From: Thermus parvatiensis
GTDB lineage: Bacteria; Deinococcota; Deinococci; Deinococcales; Thermaceae
Length of the DNA stretch: 64,000 bases
Assembly (NCBI RefSeq): GCF_001535545.1
Contig: NZ_CP014141.1
Coordinates: 1,692,001 to 1,756,000 of the forward strand
Direction of reading: 5' to 3'
Below the pieces are notes generated by a model. That model ran no database searches. It was not told the origin of the DNA and was given only the letters and a program-made list of their open reading frames with translations. Below, in pieces: positions 55,277 to 64,000 of this stretch. Position numbers and translations under genes: made by a program. Each line of letters opens with the position of its first letter. The stretch's first letter is position 1.

Positions 55277-55932
55277 CTCCCCCCGAGGGCCTCCAGCCGG
55301 CGAAGCCGGGAAAGCGCCCAGGAGAGCTCCGCCTCCTGGTTGGCCCTTACCCGCCCCATCTGGGCCGCCGACCGGGGAAGGGCCAGCAGGATGACCCCGG
55401 AGAAGCCCTTCTCCGTCACTAGGGCCTCTATGGGTACGATGCGCCGGCCCCACGAGGAGTCGGCGAGGAGCACCTGGGCAGGGCCGCCCCCGGGCGGGTC
55501 CACGAGACCCGCGATCACCAGGAAGTGGAGCTGGGGCTTGGTGACGTGACCGATGACCGGAAGCCCGCCCCAGCGGAAGTAGTCAGCGAGCTGCTCCAGG
55601 TTCACCCTGTAGGCCCTCACCTCGTACCCCCGCCCCTCCAGGTACCGCTTCAGGGAAAGGGCGGTAAGCCCCTCCCGCGGGTCCTTCCCCGAGGCCTCCG
55701 TCTCACGGACGGCCACCTCCAGGACCTCGCTTTCCGTGGCCGGGTCGTCATAGTAGTAGGTGAGCAGTGTGGCCACCGCCGCCGCACCGCAGGTGTACCA
55801 GTCCGTCTGGCCGACGACGTGGGTGTAGCGAAGGGTGCGATAAGAAGACAGGGCACTTGCTTCGACAAAAAACACCCAGAAGAGAAGTGGGAGGATGAGA
55901 TGCAATATAAGAGCCGCGGGGACACAAGCCAT
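55267..55932 (-). CDS. Exported C39-family cysteine peptidase
   Basis: 221 residues. The N-terminal helix LILHLILPLLFWVFFVEASA exports or anchors it. The C39 core has GQTDWYTCGAAAVATLLTYY (oxyanion Gln and catalytic Cys), GGLPVIGHVTKPQLHFLVIA (catalytic His) and VLLADSSWGRRIV (Asp). C39 domains cut bacteriocin precursors after double-glycine leaders. Here there is no ABC transporter part, so it acts outside the cytosol. A barrel protein lies downstream, and a secreted peptide and a membrane protein upstream. Confidence 0.85.
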   Translation of the reverse strand: MACVPAALILHLILPLLFWVFFVEASALSSYRTLRYTHVVGQTDWYTCGAAAVATLLTYYYDDPATESEVLEVAVRETEASGKDPREGLTALSLKRYLEGRGYEVRAYRVNLEQLADYFRWGGLPVIGHVTKPQLHFLVIAGLVDPPGGGPAQVLLADSSWGRRIVPIEALVTEKGFSGVILLALPRSAAQMGRVRANQEAELSWALSRLRRLEALGGRWP

Positions 55933-56038
55933 CTTTTGACTTACGCCTTCCTGTGTTACCTCTTAGCTCCACCCTAGCCATCCTGAGTAGAACCAGCCTG
56001 GTGTTCGATCTGACAAGAAAATCATCAAAGGCTAAGGC

Positions 56039-56326
56039 TCAGTATCCGCGGGAGTAGAAAAGAACAACAAGAAATAATAAACCCACAACAATTAAGGCGA
56101 CCAAGGAAAGAACGCCCAAAGCACGCCATTCGCCAACCTTTTTCACCCAAGAGAGTGTGGCATGATACAGGAAACTGAAGAAAAAGGCCTGCAACAGTAG
56201 CCCAGGAGCTTCTCTAGCCTCTACTCTTTTGTCGAGCACCAACGTAAACAGGTTAATGAGTCCAAAGAAAGCTAAAGCCACAAGAAGAAAGGATTGCCAA
56301 GGCCTAAGTTTCCACATCATCGCCAT
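56039..56326 (-). CDS. Three-helix membrane protein (AT-rich)
   Basis: 95 residues from ATG 56326. Helices are at about 11-28 (FLLVALAFFGLINLFTLV), 44-61 (LLQAFFFSFLYHATLSWV) and 69-90 (ALGVLSLVALIVVGLLFLVV). The codon use is AT-rich compared with all neighbours. It sits 3 nt after the peptide gene. Small membrane proteins beside bacteriocin-like genes are often immunity proteins; that is inference. Confidence 0.7.
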   Translation of the reverse strand: MAMMWKLRPWQSFLLVALAFFGLINLFTLVLDKRVEAREAPGLLLQAFFFSFLYHATLSWVKKVGEWRALGVLSLVALIVVGLLFLVVLFYSRGY

Positions 56327-56329
56327 ACC

Positions 56330-56704
56330 TCACCAAGGCGAAGTTAAGAGTCCAAACACAAATCCATAAACAAAACCTTTACCAACGTTCGCCGCAAAGT
56401 CACGAGCATTCGCATCGCAACGCCCGGTATTGCAACCTATGGCTGCATCTACCGTATACGCTAAAGCAGCACTAATCGCCCCTGAAAGACCACCAATAAC
56501 CCCCGCGATAACTCCCTCTCCCTCGTAAAGAGCTAGCTCCTCATCCGAAAAAAGCGAAGGAGATTCAAGCAAGGAAGTAGCCCACTCAACTGTTTGAACT
56601 TCACCCCGTACTCCCAGGGCCAGGATGTGCCCCTGCGCCCTAGCGCCCAACGGGGCATAGGCCAAAAGCCCAAAGGCCATCAGCACCAAGAGGAATTTGC
56701 GCAT
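56330..56704 (-). CDS. Bacteriocin-like secreted small protein
   Basis: 124 residues from ATG 56704. The Sec signal MRKFLLVLMAFGLLAYAPLG ends near ARA|QG. Then comes ATSLLESPSLFSDEELALYE, acidic and leader-like, followed by EGEGVIAGVIGGLSGAISAA, a Gly/Ala hydrophobic helix with GxxxG spacing. CNTGRC may form a disulphide, and NVGKGFVYGFVFGLLTSPW is a second Gly-rich helix. This resembles two-helix class II bacteriocins and holin-like peptides, but no family is recognised. It is AT-rich. The EGEG or VIGG site could be cut by the C39 peptidase. Confidence 0.6.
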   Translation of the reverse strand: MRKFLLVLMAFGLLAYAPLGARAQGHILALGVRGEVQTVEWATSLLESPSLFSDEELALYEGEGVIAGVIGGLSGAISAALAYTVDAAIGCNTGRCDANARDFAANVGKGFVYGFVFGLLTSPW

Positions 56705-56725
56705 GGCTCAACCCCCTCAAGGGTG

Positions 56726-56758
56726 AGGTTACCACGCCCCCCCCCCCCTTCCTGTCAA
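56726..56758 (-). promoter_or_regulatory. Promoter with poly-G tract in the spacer (possible phase switch)
   Basis: On the minus strand TTGACA (56753-56758) is followed by 21 bp and TAACCT (56726-56731). The spacer contains 12 consecutive G (C on the + strand, 56737-56748). A spacer of 17 would need 8 G. Slippage in this run could switch the peptide operon on and off. Run length is uncertain, because the assembly seems to under-call G/C runs. Confidence 0.55.
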
Positions 56759-56832
56759 GAAGCTTTCAAGAAGGCGCAATCCCCCACCCCGCCCGTCCGG
56801 GACTGGCGAGAGGGGAGAAGTCGCCGAGAAGC

Positions 56833-58271
<1,439 letters not shown>

Positions 58272-58273
58272 CT

Positions 58274-58290
58274 ATCTTACCCAGTAAAAT
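58274..58290. promoter_or_regulatory. Divergent leaderless promoters of proS and apgM
   Basis: TAAGAT on the minus strand (58274-58279) lies 8 bp before the proS ATG. TAAAAT on the plus strand (58285-58290) lies 6 bp before the apgM ATG. Both genes start close to the transcription start. Confidence 0.6.
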
Positions 58291-58296
58291 AGCCCC

Positions 58297-59514
58297 ATGG
58301 ACCTCTTCCCCATCTACAAGGAGCTTCACCAGAAGGGCGGCAAGATCCTTCTCGTGGTTTTGGACGGTGTGGGGGGGCTTCCTTTGGAACCGGGGGGCCC
58401 CACGGAGCTGGAGGCCGCAAAAACGCCTAACCTAGACCGCCTGGCGGAGGAAAGCACCCTGGGTCTCCTCACCCCCGTCTATCCAGGCCTTACCCCGGGC
58501 TCCGGCCCAGGCCACCTCGCCCTCTTCGGCTACGATCCCTTCCGCTACGTGGTGGGGCGGGGAGCCCTAAGCGCTTTGGGCCTCGGGGCCGACTTTCGGG
58601 AGGGGGACGTGGCCCTAAGGGGGAACTTCGCCACCTTAGACCCCGAGGGCAAGGTGGTGGACCGCAGGGCGGGAAGGCCCTCCACGGAGGAGAACCAGAG
58701 GGTCATCGCCAAGCTCAAGGAGGCCATCCCCCGGATAGAGGACGTGGAGGTCCACTTCTACACGGAAAGCGAGCACCGCTTCCTGGTGATCCTGAGGGGA
58801 GAAGGCCTTTCCGACGGGATAACGGACACCGATCCGCAGAAAACGGGCCTTCCCCCCTTGGAAGCCAAGCCCTTGAATGAGGCCTCGGCGAAAACCGCCC
58901 GCATCGTTAATCTCCTCTCCCAGAGGATCCGGGAGGCGCTCAAGGACGAGCCCCGGATCAACGGGGCCCTCTTCCGCGGGGCCTCCCAAAAGCCCCGCTT
59001 CCCGAGCTTCCAGGAGGTGTACGGCCTAAGGGCCGCCGCCGTCGCCAGCTACCCCATGTACAAGGGCCTCGCCGCCCTGGTGGGCATGGAGGTTCTGCCG
59101 GTGGAGGGGGAAGGGGATGCCCACGAGGGCAAGCTCAAGGCCCTAAGGGAGAACTGGGAGCGCTTTGACTTCTTTTACCTGCACTTCAAGAAGACGGACG
59201 CCAAGGGGGAGGACGGGGACTTCTGGGGCAAGGTGGGGGAGATTGAGCGCTTTGACGCCCTCTTGCCGGAGATCCTGGCCCTGGGGCCGGACGTCTTGGC
59301 CCTCACCGGGGACCACTCCACCCCCGCCCTCCTCAAGGCCCACTCCTGGCACCCTGTGCCCCTCCTCCTCAAAGGCCCCTTCCTGCGGCGGGACGAGGCC
59401 CGGCGCTTCACCGAGGCCGAGGCCCTGAAGGGTAGCTTGGGCCACCTCCGCGGGGTGGAGCTCATGCCCCTCCTCCTGGCCCATGCGGGGCGGCTCCTTA
59501 AGTACGGGGCCTGA
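58297..59514 (+). CDS. apgM: 2,3-bisphosphoglycerate-independent phosphoglycerate mutase (archaeal type)
   Basis: 405 residues. Alkaline-phosphatase superfamily enzyme that interconverts 3- and 2-phosphoglycerate. [20 protein letters not shown] holds the first metal Asp; [20 protein letters not shown] has the catalytic Ser; [16 protein letters not shown] metal ligands appear as [23 protein letters not shown] 58297. Confidence 0.95.
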   Translation: MDLFPIYKELHQKGGKILLVVLDGVGGLPLEPGGPTELEAAKTPNLDRLAEESTLGLLTPVYPGLTPGSGPGHLALFGYDPFRYVVGRGALSALGLGADFREGDVALRGNFATLDPEGKVVDRRAGRPSTEENQRVIAKLKEAIPRIEDVEVHFYTESEHRFLVILRGEGLSDGITDTDPQKTGLPPLEAKPLNEASAKTARIVNLLSQRIREALKDEPRINGALFRGASQKPRFPSFQEVYGLRAAAVASYPMYKGLAALVGMEVLPVEGEGDAHEGKLKALRENWERFDFFYLHFKKTDAKGEDGDFWGKVGEIERFDALLPEILALGPDVLALTGDHSTPALLKAHSWHPVPLLLKGPFLRRDEARRFTEAEALKGSLGHLRGVELMPLLLAHAGRLLKYGA

Positions 59515-59556
59515 GAGCCCCCTCCCCATGGCGGTCGGGACCCGCAAAAGGAGCGT

Positions 59557-60531
59557 TTACAGGTAACCGGCGCGCCTGAGCTCCTCGGCCACCGCCTCGA
59601 GGACCCTTTCGTAGGCCTGGTCCAGGTCCAGGCCCTTCAGGGTGGCCCCGGCGGCGGGGACGTGCCCGCCGCCTCCGAGCTTTAAGGCGATGTTCTGGGC
59701 CGAGACCCCGCCCCGGGAGCGGATGGAGACCTTCACCCCCTCCTCCCGCTTGCGGAGGAAGACCGAGACCACGCTGCCCTCCACGTAGCGGATGAGGCCC
59801 ACGAAGTCGTCGGAGTCCTCCTCGGCCCCCGCGTCCTCGGGCAGGTGGGCAGTGACGAGAAGCCCGCCAAAGTGGAAGGCCACCGTGGAGAGGACCTTCC
59901 CCATGAGGCGGAAGTAGGAGGGGGGGCGGAACTGGAGACGGTCGGTGAGCTCGGCAAGCTTCACCCCGTAGCCCAGAAGCTCCGCCGCCACCCGAAGCAC
60001 CTCAGGGGTGGTGTTGGCGAAGCGAAAGTTGCCGGTGTCCGTGAGGATGCCCGTGAGGACGGGGGTGGCGATCTCCGCCGTCCACTCCACGCCCAAAAGG
60101 TCAATGAGGTCTTTCACCATCTGGGCCGTGGCCGCCTTGGAGGGGTCCACCACCGCGATGTGCCCGAAGCGGGGGTTGGTGCCGTGGTGGTCGATGTTAA
60201 TCACGAAGCCCTCCACCGGCACCCCCACCACCCGGCTGGGCTCGGCGCTGTCCAGGGCCACCAGGGTGGCCCCCACGGGAAGCTTCTCCACGGGGTCGGA
60301 GTACTCCTCCTCCTTGGGGAGGAAGCGGAGGAACCTCGGCGGATCGGCGACCCAGTAGGCCTCCTTGCCCAGGGCCTTGAGGGCCCGGTAAAGGCCCAGG
60401 GAGCTGCCGATGGCGTCCCCATCGGGGTCCACGTGGGTGGCGATGTAAATGGGGCCCTCCACCGCCTTCAGGACCTCGGCCACCAACCGCATCTTTTCCC
60501 AGTACTTGGGGTCGGGAGCGTTGCCGTCCAT
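59557..60531 (-). CDS. nrnA: DHH/DHHA1 nanoRNase/pAp phosphatase
   Basis: 324 residues. It degrades 2-5-mer oligoribonucleotides and dephosphorylates pAp. The DHH domain has ATHVDPDGDAIGSSLGLYRA and VINIDHHGTNPRFG, with Mn ligands in FILTDTG-type GILTDTGNFRFANTTPEV. The DHHA1 domain carries the GGGGHVPAAGATLKG substrate loop. It matches T. thermophilus TTHA0118. ATG 60531. Its 3' end is close to the apgM stop (convergent). Confidence 0.93.
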   Translation of the reverse strand: MDGNAPDPKYWEKMRLVAEVLKAVEGPIYIATHVDPDGDAIGSSLGLYRALKALGKEAYWVADPPRFLRFLPKEEEYSDPVEKLPVGATLVALDSAEPSRVVGVPVEGFVINIDHHGTNPRFGHIAVVDPSKAATAQMVKDLIDLLGVEWTAEIATPVLTGILTDTGNFRFANTTPEVLRVAAELLGYGVKLAELTDRLQFRPPSYFRLMGKVLSTVAFHFGGLLVTAHLPEDAGAEEDSDDFVGLIRYVEGSVVSVFLRKREEGVKVSIRSRGGVSAQNIALKLGGGGHVPAAGATLKGLDLDQAYERVLEAVAEELRRAGYL

Positions 60532-60609
60532 GCCGCTAAAAGGCTAGCACAAGCCGGCCCCCCGGACCCGGGATACAAAGACTTTCCCCCTCGCGGGGAG
60601 GGGGGTCCT

Positions 60610-60654
60610 TGGTGGGCGATGGTGGACTTGAACCACCGACCTCACGCTTATCAG
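60610..60654 (-). repeat. 3' fragment of tRNA-Ile, attachment scar of second element
   Basis: On the minus strand 45 nt read CTGATAAGCGTGAGG to the final CCA, the anticodon loop to 3' end of a tRNA-Ile (GAU). The 5' half is absent here, so the intact gene must lie at the other end of the element, right of the window. Confidence 0.85.
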
Positions 60655-60672
60655 CCCGCAAGGGGGGGAAGG

Positions 60673-61860
60673 TTAGGAACGGGATTTGTGGCGGGAACGG
60701 GGTTTTTGCTTGCCGTTGGTGCCTACTGGTGCCTGTTGGTTCCGGCTGTTTAGGTGTAGCAAGGTGTCAAGTGGGAGGGCCCCGGCGCGGTGATCTTCCT
60801 CCATGAGCTGCTGGTAGACCTTGACGGTGAAGGTTGGGTCGGCGTGGCGGAGGCGGGCCGCTACCACCTTGGGGGGGAGGCCGGCCCGGAGGGCAAGGGA
60901 GGTGTAGGTGTGCCGGAGGCCGTGGGGGGTGATGCGGGAGATCCCGGCCTTTTCCTGCAGGGCGTAGAAGGCCCGCTTGAAGTTGTTGTATTCCAGGGGT
61001 GTTCCCTTGGAGCTGGGGAACATGAGCCCGTGGTCCTGCCAGTCCGGGGTGGAAGCCTTCTCCTCCTCCAGGCGTTCCCGCCACCAGGCGAGGAGGGCTT
61101 GGGTGTCCGGGTCCAGGTAGATGGGGGCCTGGGACCCCGGGGTCTTGGCCGGGCCCAGGGTGCCGTCCCGGCGCAGGGTGTGCCGGACGTGGAGCACGTC
61201 CCCCTCCCAGTCCTCCCACCGGAGGGCCAGGGCCTCCCCGGGCCGGAGGCCGGTGGCGAGCATGAGGGCGAAGAGGGGGTAGAGGCGGTGCCCCTTGGAG
61301 GCTTCTAGGAAGCGGGCCACCTCCTCGGGCTTCCAGGCCCTGGCCGGCCGGACCGCCCCGCCCCGTGGGGGGTCCACGGCGTCCATGGGGTTTTGGTCCA
61401 GGAGGTCGGCCCGCACGGCGTCCCGGAGGGCGGCCCGAAGAAACTGGTAGATGTGGCGGCGGTGGGAGGGGGAGAAGCCGGCGAGTTCGGCGAAGAAGGC
61501 GCGAAAGGTGAGGGGGCTCAGGCGGGAAAGGGGCAGGTGGGCGATGGGCTCCACGTGCTTCAGGTACACGTGGTAGTTGCGAAGGGTGGTGGGGCGCAGG
61601 TCCCGGGTGGCGGCTCGGTGCTCAATCCAGGAGGCCAGGTAGTCCCCGAGGCGCAGGCCGCCCGGGTCCGGCACCCAGCCCACCCCGGCCTTGGGGAGGA
61701 GGCGGGCCAGCTTTTCCGCCACTTCCCGCCGGGTGCGGCCATAGACCCACTTCTTGCGCTGGCGGCCGTCCGGGGTGTACCCGAGGGTCACGAAGCCGGC
61801 CCAGCGCCCATCCCGGCGCTGAAAAATAGAGCCTTCTCCCCTGCCTCGTTTACGCTTCAT
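60673..61860 (-). CDS. int: Tyrosine integrase of the tRNA-Ile element
   Basis: 395 residues. The N-terminal arm-binding region has EGSIFQRRDGRWAGFVTLGY; a SAM-like domain spans about 70-160; catalytic residues are LATGLRPGEALALRWEDWEG (Arg), PHGLRHTYTS (His-x-x-Arg), RLRHADPTFTVKVYQQL (His and Tyr). ATG 61860. It ends 18 bp from the tRNA fragment. Related in layout to the first integrase but not close in sequence. Confidence 0.93.
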   Translation of the reverse strand: MKRKRGRGEGSIFQRRDGRWAGFVTLGYTPDGRQRKKWVYGRTRREVAEKLARLLPKAGVGWVPDPGGLRLGDYLASWIEHRAATRDLRPTTLRNYHVYLKHVEPIAHLPLSRLSPLTFRAFFAELAGFSPSHRRHIYQFLRAALRDAVRADLLDQNPMDAVDPPRGGAVRPARAWKPEEVARFLEASKGHRLYPLFALMLATGLRPGEALALRWEDWEGDVLHVRHTLRRDGTLGPAKTPGSQAPIYLDPDTQALLAWWRERLEEEKASTPDWQDHGLMFPSSKGTPLEYNNFKRAFYALQEKAGISRITPHGLRHTYTSLALRAGLPPKVVAARLRHADPTFTVKVYQQLMEEDHRAGALPLDTLLHLNSRNQQAPVGTNGKQKPRSRHKSRS

Positions 61861-61887
61861 AGGCGGCTTTTGCTCAAAAAACCTCTG

Positions 61888-62862
61888 TCAGTTCCAATCA
61901 GAAAGCCAGACCTTCAGCCGGCCATCTGCATCTGGCTTGATGAGGTAGTAAGTGCTGAAGGCTTTGTTGAGCACTTCCTTGGGGGGCCTGTCTTGGCAAA
62001 CCAGGGTTTGCCGCCACTTCTTGCTGACGTAGACTTCGGCCATGTCGGGCAGGGCTTCCACGGCGGTGATTCGCATGGGCTCAAGCTCTTCCGTCCGAAG
62101 CACGCACCCCCGGCTCTGGCGTTCCCGGATGAAGGGGAGAACCTTCCGTTCCAGGAAGTCTGCGAAGGCCCACTCGTAGAGGGGGGCCCAGTCGTTGGTG
62201 CTCAAGGCGTAGCGATAGGCTGAGTCGTAGCCCCTCGCCACGGCCTCAGGTGAGGAAGCCGGGGATTTGGCCTTTTGGGGCGAAGACCCCTGCGTCACAA
62301 GGAAGAGGAAACCGAGGACTATCAGGATGGCGATGCCCACGTAAAGCGTTTCCTTCCGGCTTTGGGCAAGCCAGTTTTTGAGGTGGATCGCGAGGCCATC
62401 CCAAAACCCCGGAGGTTTTGGCGCTTCCCAGAGACCGAGCTTGCGCATGGCGGCCTCGGAGGAAGCCGCCTGGTAGAGAAGCCTCAACTCCTCGGGCCCC
62501 CAGGTCATCACCCCCAGGGCTTCGGCGTTTTCCAGCGCCGGCTTGGTGAACCCCGAGGGGCAGATGAGGATGCCCTTGTGGGCCCTATGGAGGTCTTTGG
62601 CCGCGTGGGTCAGCCTCACCAGGTTTGCGTCTGCCGGGGCGGAAAGGTTTTTGCACTGGATGAGGTAACGCTTGCCCTGGGGGCTTATGGCTTCCACGTC
62701 AAGGCCGTTGTCCGGGGCGTTGGTCTGGCTTGGGCGGGAGGCCTTCCACCCGGGCAGGCGAGCGAAGAGGGCCTGGACCACCACTTCAAGCAGCTCCCCC
62801 CTATCCACCTGGACCAAATAGGCCGGGTCTTCAAGCAGTTTTAGCAGCGGATCGGGCCTCAT
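61888..62862 (-). CDS. Mrr-like restriction endonuclease with membrane helix and NTF2-like tail
   Basis: 324 residues from ATG 62862. The N-terminal nuclease fold has VVQALFARLPGWKAS, then NAPDNGLDVEAISPQGKRYL and IQCKNLSAPADANLV (D...QxK site), then KGILICPSGFTKPALENAEA, as in Mrr_cat. A transmembrane helix TLYVGIAILIVLGFLFLVTQ is near residue 175. The remainder (about 195-324) has the alpha/beta look of an NTF2/DUF4878 domain. It is 4 nt inside the repressor gene end. A membrane-tethered nuclease points to phage defence, but this is inference. Confidence 0.72.
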   Translation of the reverse strand: MRPDPLLKLLEDPAYLVQVDRGELLEVVVQALFARLPGWKASRPSQTNAPDNGLDVEAISPQGKRYLIQCKNLSAPADANLVRLTHAAKDLHRAHKGILICPSGFTKPALENAEALGVMTWGPEELRLLYQAASSEAAMRKLGLWEAPKPPGFWDGLAIHLKNWLAQSRKETLYVGIAILIVLGFLFLVTQGSSPQKAKSPASSPEAVARGYDSAYRYALSTNDWAPLYEWAFADFLERKVLPFIRERQSRGCVLRTEELEPMRITAVEALPDMAEVYVSKKWRQTLVCQDRPPKEVLNKAFSTYYLIKPDADGRLKVWLSDWN

Positions 62863-63587
62863 TTGACTTCCCGGATGCTGATCTTCCGGTAGACCTCCCC
62901 GAGCACCTTGACCTCTTCGGGTTCCAGGATGGGGCCTTTGGGGTTATCGGAAACCAGGATCCAGCGGTTGCCTACCCGCCGGGCCCGCTTGATGGTGATG
63001 CCGTCCCCGATGATCTCCACGGCGTAGACTCGGCCTTCCCGGAGGTCCTTGAGGTTCTGGTCCACCAGCACCAAGTCCCCGTCCCGGAGGCCGTCTTCCT
63101 CCCCGGTGTCCATGGAGTCCCCTTCCACCTGGATGAGCACGGAGCCCGGGCGTACCAGGGGGCGGGGGACGGGCATGCTCCCGGACTCGGGCCAAGGCCG
63201 CCCCGCCACGCCGGAGCCCACCACGGGCACCCAGACCACATCCTCCCGAGGCTCCCCCGAGGGGCGGTAGACCAGGGGCACGTCCAGGCCCGTGGCTTCG
63301 GCGAACTCCTCCGGGGTCCAGCGGAGGGCTTTTAAAAGGGCGAAAAAGCGTTCCAAGCCGAGATTGAAGGGGTGGGTTTTCCCTAGCTCAATATCGGATA
63401 TCGTTCGCTGAGCTAGGAGGTCTCCGGTGGCCTCTTCCACCTGCTCTTGCGTCATGCCGAGCTGGAGCCTTCTCCGGCGGATGGCCGAAGCCCATTCCGG
63501 GACTTGCGCCTTCCGAGGTTTGGGCCCCGTTGCTACCGACACGCCACTAAAGTAGCCCACAGATAGCCCCATTACAACGCAAAACAC
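62859..63587 (-). CDS. LexA-type repressor (XRE HTH plus S24 peptidase)
   Basis: 242 residues (or 237 from ATG 63572). The N-terminal HTH is RRRLQLGMTQEQVEEATGDL with LAQRTISDIELGKTHPFNLG. The cleavage site is likely VVGSGVAGRPWPES (Ala-Gly). The catalytic Ser is in VEGDSMDTGEEDGLRDGDLV and the Lys in ITIKRARRVGNRWILVSDNP. It would hold the element silent and self-cleave on RecA activation. It overlaps the Mrr-like gene by 4 nt. Confidence 0.9.
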   Translation of the reverse strand: MFCVVMGLSVGYFSGVSVATGPKPRKAQVPEWASAIRRRRLQLGMTQEQVEEATGDLLAQRTISDIELGKTHPFNLGLERFFALLKALRWTPEEFAEATGLDVPLVYRPSGEPREDVVWVPVVGSGVAGRPWPESGSMPVPRPLVRPGSVLIQVEGDSMDTGEEDGLRDGDLVLVDQNLKDLREGRVYAVEIIGDGITIKRARRVGNRWILVSDNPKGPILEPEEVKVLGEVYRKISIREVK

Positions 63588-63596
63588 GCTAGCGGT
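63586..63596. promoter_or_regulatory. Palindromic operator candidate O1
   Basis: ACGCTAGCGGT contains the perfect palindrome CGCTAGCG. It lies between the repressor and xis genes, just upstream of the xis promoter. Confidence 0.6.
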
Positions 63597-63598
63597 AC

Positions 63599-63627
63599 TT
63601 GACTAAACCTTTAGGTGCGCTTAGCAT
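63599..63627 (+). promoter_or_regulatory. Promoter of the xis-like gene
   Basis: TTGACT (63599-63604) and TAGCAT (63622-63627) with a 17-bp spacer, 9 bp before ATG 63637. Confidence 0.75.
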
Positions 63628-63636
63628 GAGGACAAC

Positions 63637-63840
63637 ATGCCTGGGGAACTCTTGACAACTGAGGAGGTAGCCAAGCGGCTCAAAATCTCCGTCTTCTTCG
63701 TGAGGCGGAAGATTAGGGAAGGCGCTTTGCCGGCCATCAAGCTTGGGAAGGAATGGAGGGTGCGGGAGGAGGACCTTGACCTTTTTTTGGCTCGCTTTAG
63801 TAAATCACCGCTAGCGGATACCGCTAAGGAGTCACAATGA
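63637..63840 (+). CDS. Excisionase-like HTH protein of second element
   Basis: 67 residues. LLTTEEVAKRLKISVFFVRR and GALPAIKLGKEWRVREEDLD form an HTH_17 fold. ATG 63637. It is divergent from the repressor, as expected for an early lytic/excision gene. Its 3' end contains operator candidate O2. It overlaps the next gene by ATGA. Confidence 0.8.
   Translation: MPGELLTTEEVAKRLKISVFFVRRKIREGALPAIKLGKEWRVREEDLDLFLARFSKSPLADTAKESQ
63807..63825. promoter_or_regulatory. Operator candidate O2 with half-site
   Basis: ACCGCTAGCGG (63807-63817) contains the perfect palindrome CCGCTAGCGG, followed 1 bp later by ATACCGCTA (63818-63826), a half-site. It matches O1 at the CGCTAGCGG core and lies before the membrane gene. 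Confidence 0.55.
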
Positions 63841-64000
63841 CTCCCCTCCTCGCCCTCTACTTCCTCCTCGCCCTCGTCCTCTACGCCCTGCTGGGCGTCT
63901 ACGTGCGGGCCCGGTACGGCCAGCCCGGGCCCGCCCTGGCCGCCGCTATGGCCTTCCTCGCGGGGCTCATGGCGGCGGTGCTGGTGGTGCTGGCCGTGGG
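63837..64000 (+). CDS. Membrane protein, 3' end outside window
   Basis: ATG 63837 overlaps the xis stop. The 54 visible residues are two hydrophobic helices, TPLLALYFLLALVLYALLGV and AAMAFLAGLMAAVLVVLAV, with a short charged loop. Function unknown; it is in the early operon of the element. Confidence 0.65.
   Translation, partial: MTPLLALYFLLALVLYALLGVYVRARYGQPGPALAAAMAFLAGLMAAVLVVLAV

Larger units (their letters stand above)
60610..64000. mobile_element. Integrative element at tRNA-Ile, left part
   Basis: It starts at the tRNA-Ile 3' fragment and contains an integrase, an Mrr-like nuclease, an S24 repressor and an Xis-like gene; the right end is outside the window. The arrangement differs from the tRNA-Arg element because the integrase lies beside the fragment rather than the whole tRNA. 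Confidence 0.82.

Overview
The window is high-GC DNA with Thermus gene content and codon habits. The clearest marker is the 14-gene respiratory complex I (nqo/nuo) operon in the order known from Thermus thermophilus, with subunit lengths that match it. Hera helicase, a DdrA (Rad52-like) protein, a TTHA0078-like Cas6 and a NrnA nanoRNase support T. thermophilus or a very close relative. At least sixteen genes, many of them essential (nuoD, nuoG, nuoL, nuoM, proS), carry a frame break that adding one G or C to a G/C run would repair. This looks like systematic homopolymer under-calling in the assembly, so I give these genes as whole CDSs and note the break.

Layout. 1-5351: end of trpF, an inositol-monophosphatase-like enzyme, an orphan cas6, a remnant and tRNA-Ala, then ddrA, a metallophosphoesterase and rsmA. 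5546-21253: nuoABDCEFGHIJKLMN order of Thermus (nqo7-6-5-4-2-1-3-8-9-10-11-12-13-14), nearly gapless, followed without a gap by argS. 21258-32936: housekeeping and small-metabolism genes (HtrA-like protease, murE, TetR, DJ-1/PfpI, an exported FAD oxidoreductase, nitronate monooxygenase, MFS, cupin, tRNA-Pro, rpe, transketolase).

33067-45980: a 12.9-kb integrative element in tRNA-Arg(CCU), bounded by 46-bp direct repeats of the tRNA 3' end. It carries an integrase, a XRE regulator, a wrecked darTG locus, a type III restriction-modification system, a PIN/ImmA toxin-antitoxin-like pair, a primase and DUF3987 replication module, an excisionase-like protein, and an 18-copy GGCTA array with about 10-bp spacing. 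It behaves like a small defence island.

46039-60531: chromosomal genes (hera, moeA, MFS, nth, an ASCH protein, a zinc-ribbon/GNAT/ABC fusion), a decayed 961-bp insertion sequence, and an unusual minus-strand cluster (54546-56704). That cluster encodes a bacteriocin-like secreted peptide, a three-helix membrane protein, an exported C39 cysteine peptidase and a beta-barrel-like protein. Its upstream region has a 12-base poly-C (poly-G on the coding strand) between a perfect -35 and a candidate -10, which suggests phase variation. Then come proS, apgM and nrnA. 60610-64000: the left part of a second element, integrated at tRNA-Ile, with an integrase, a membrane-anchored Mrr-like nuclease, a LexA-type (S24) repressor and an excisionase-like gene with palindromic operator candidates. 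It runs off the right edge.

The strongest leads for something undescribed are the C39/peptide cluster with its poly-G promoter, the GGCTA array, the GCCNN pentamer leader, and the Mrr-TM-NTF2-like nuclease.
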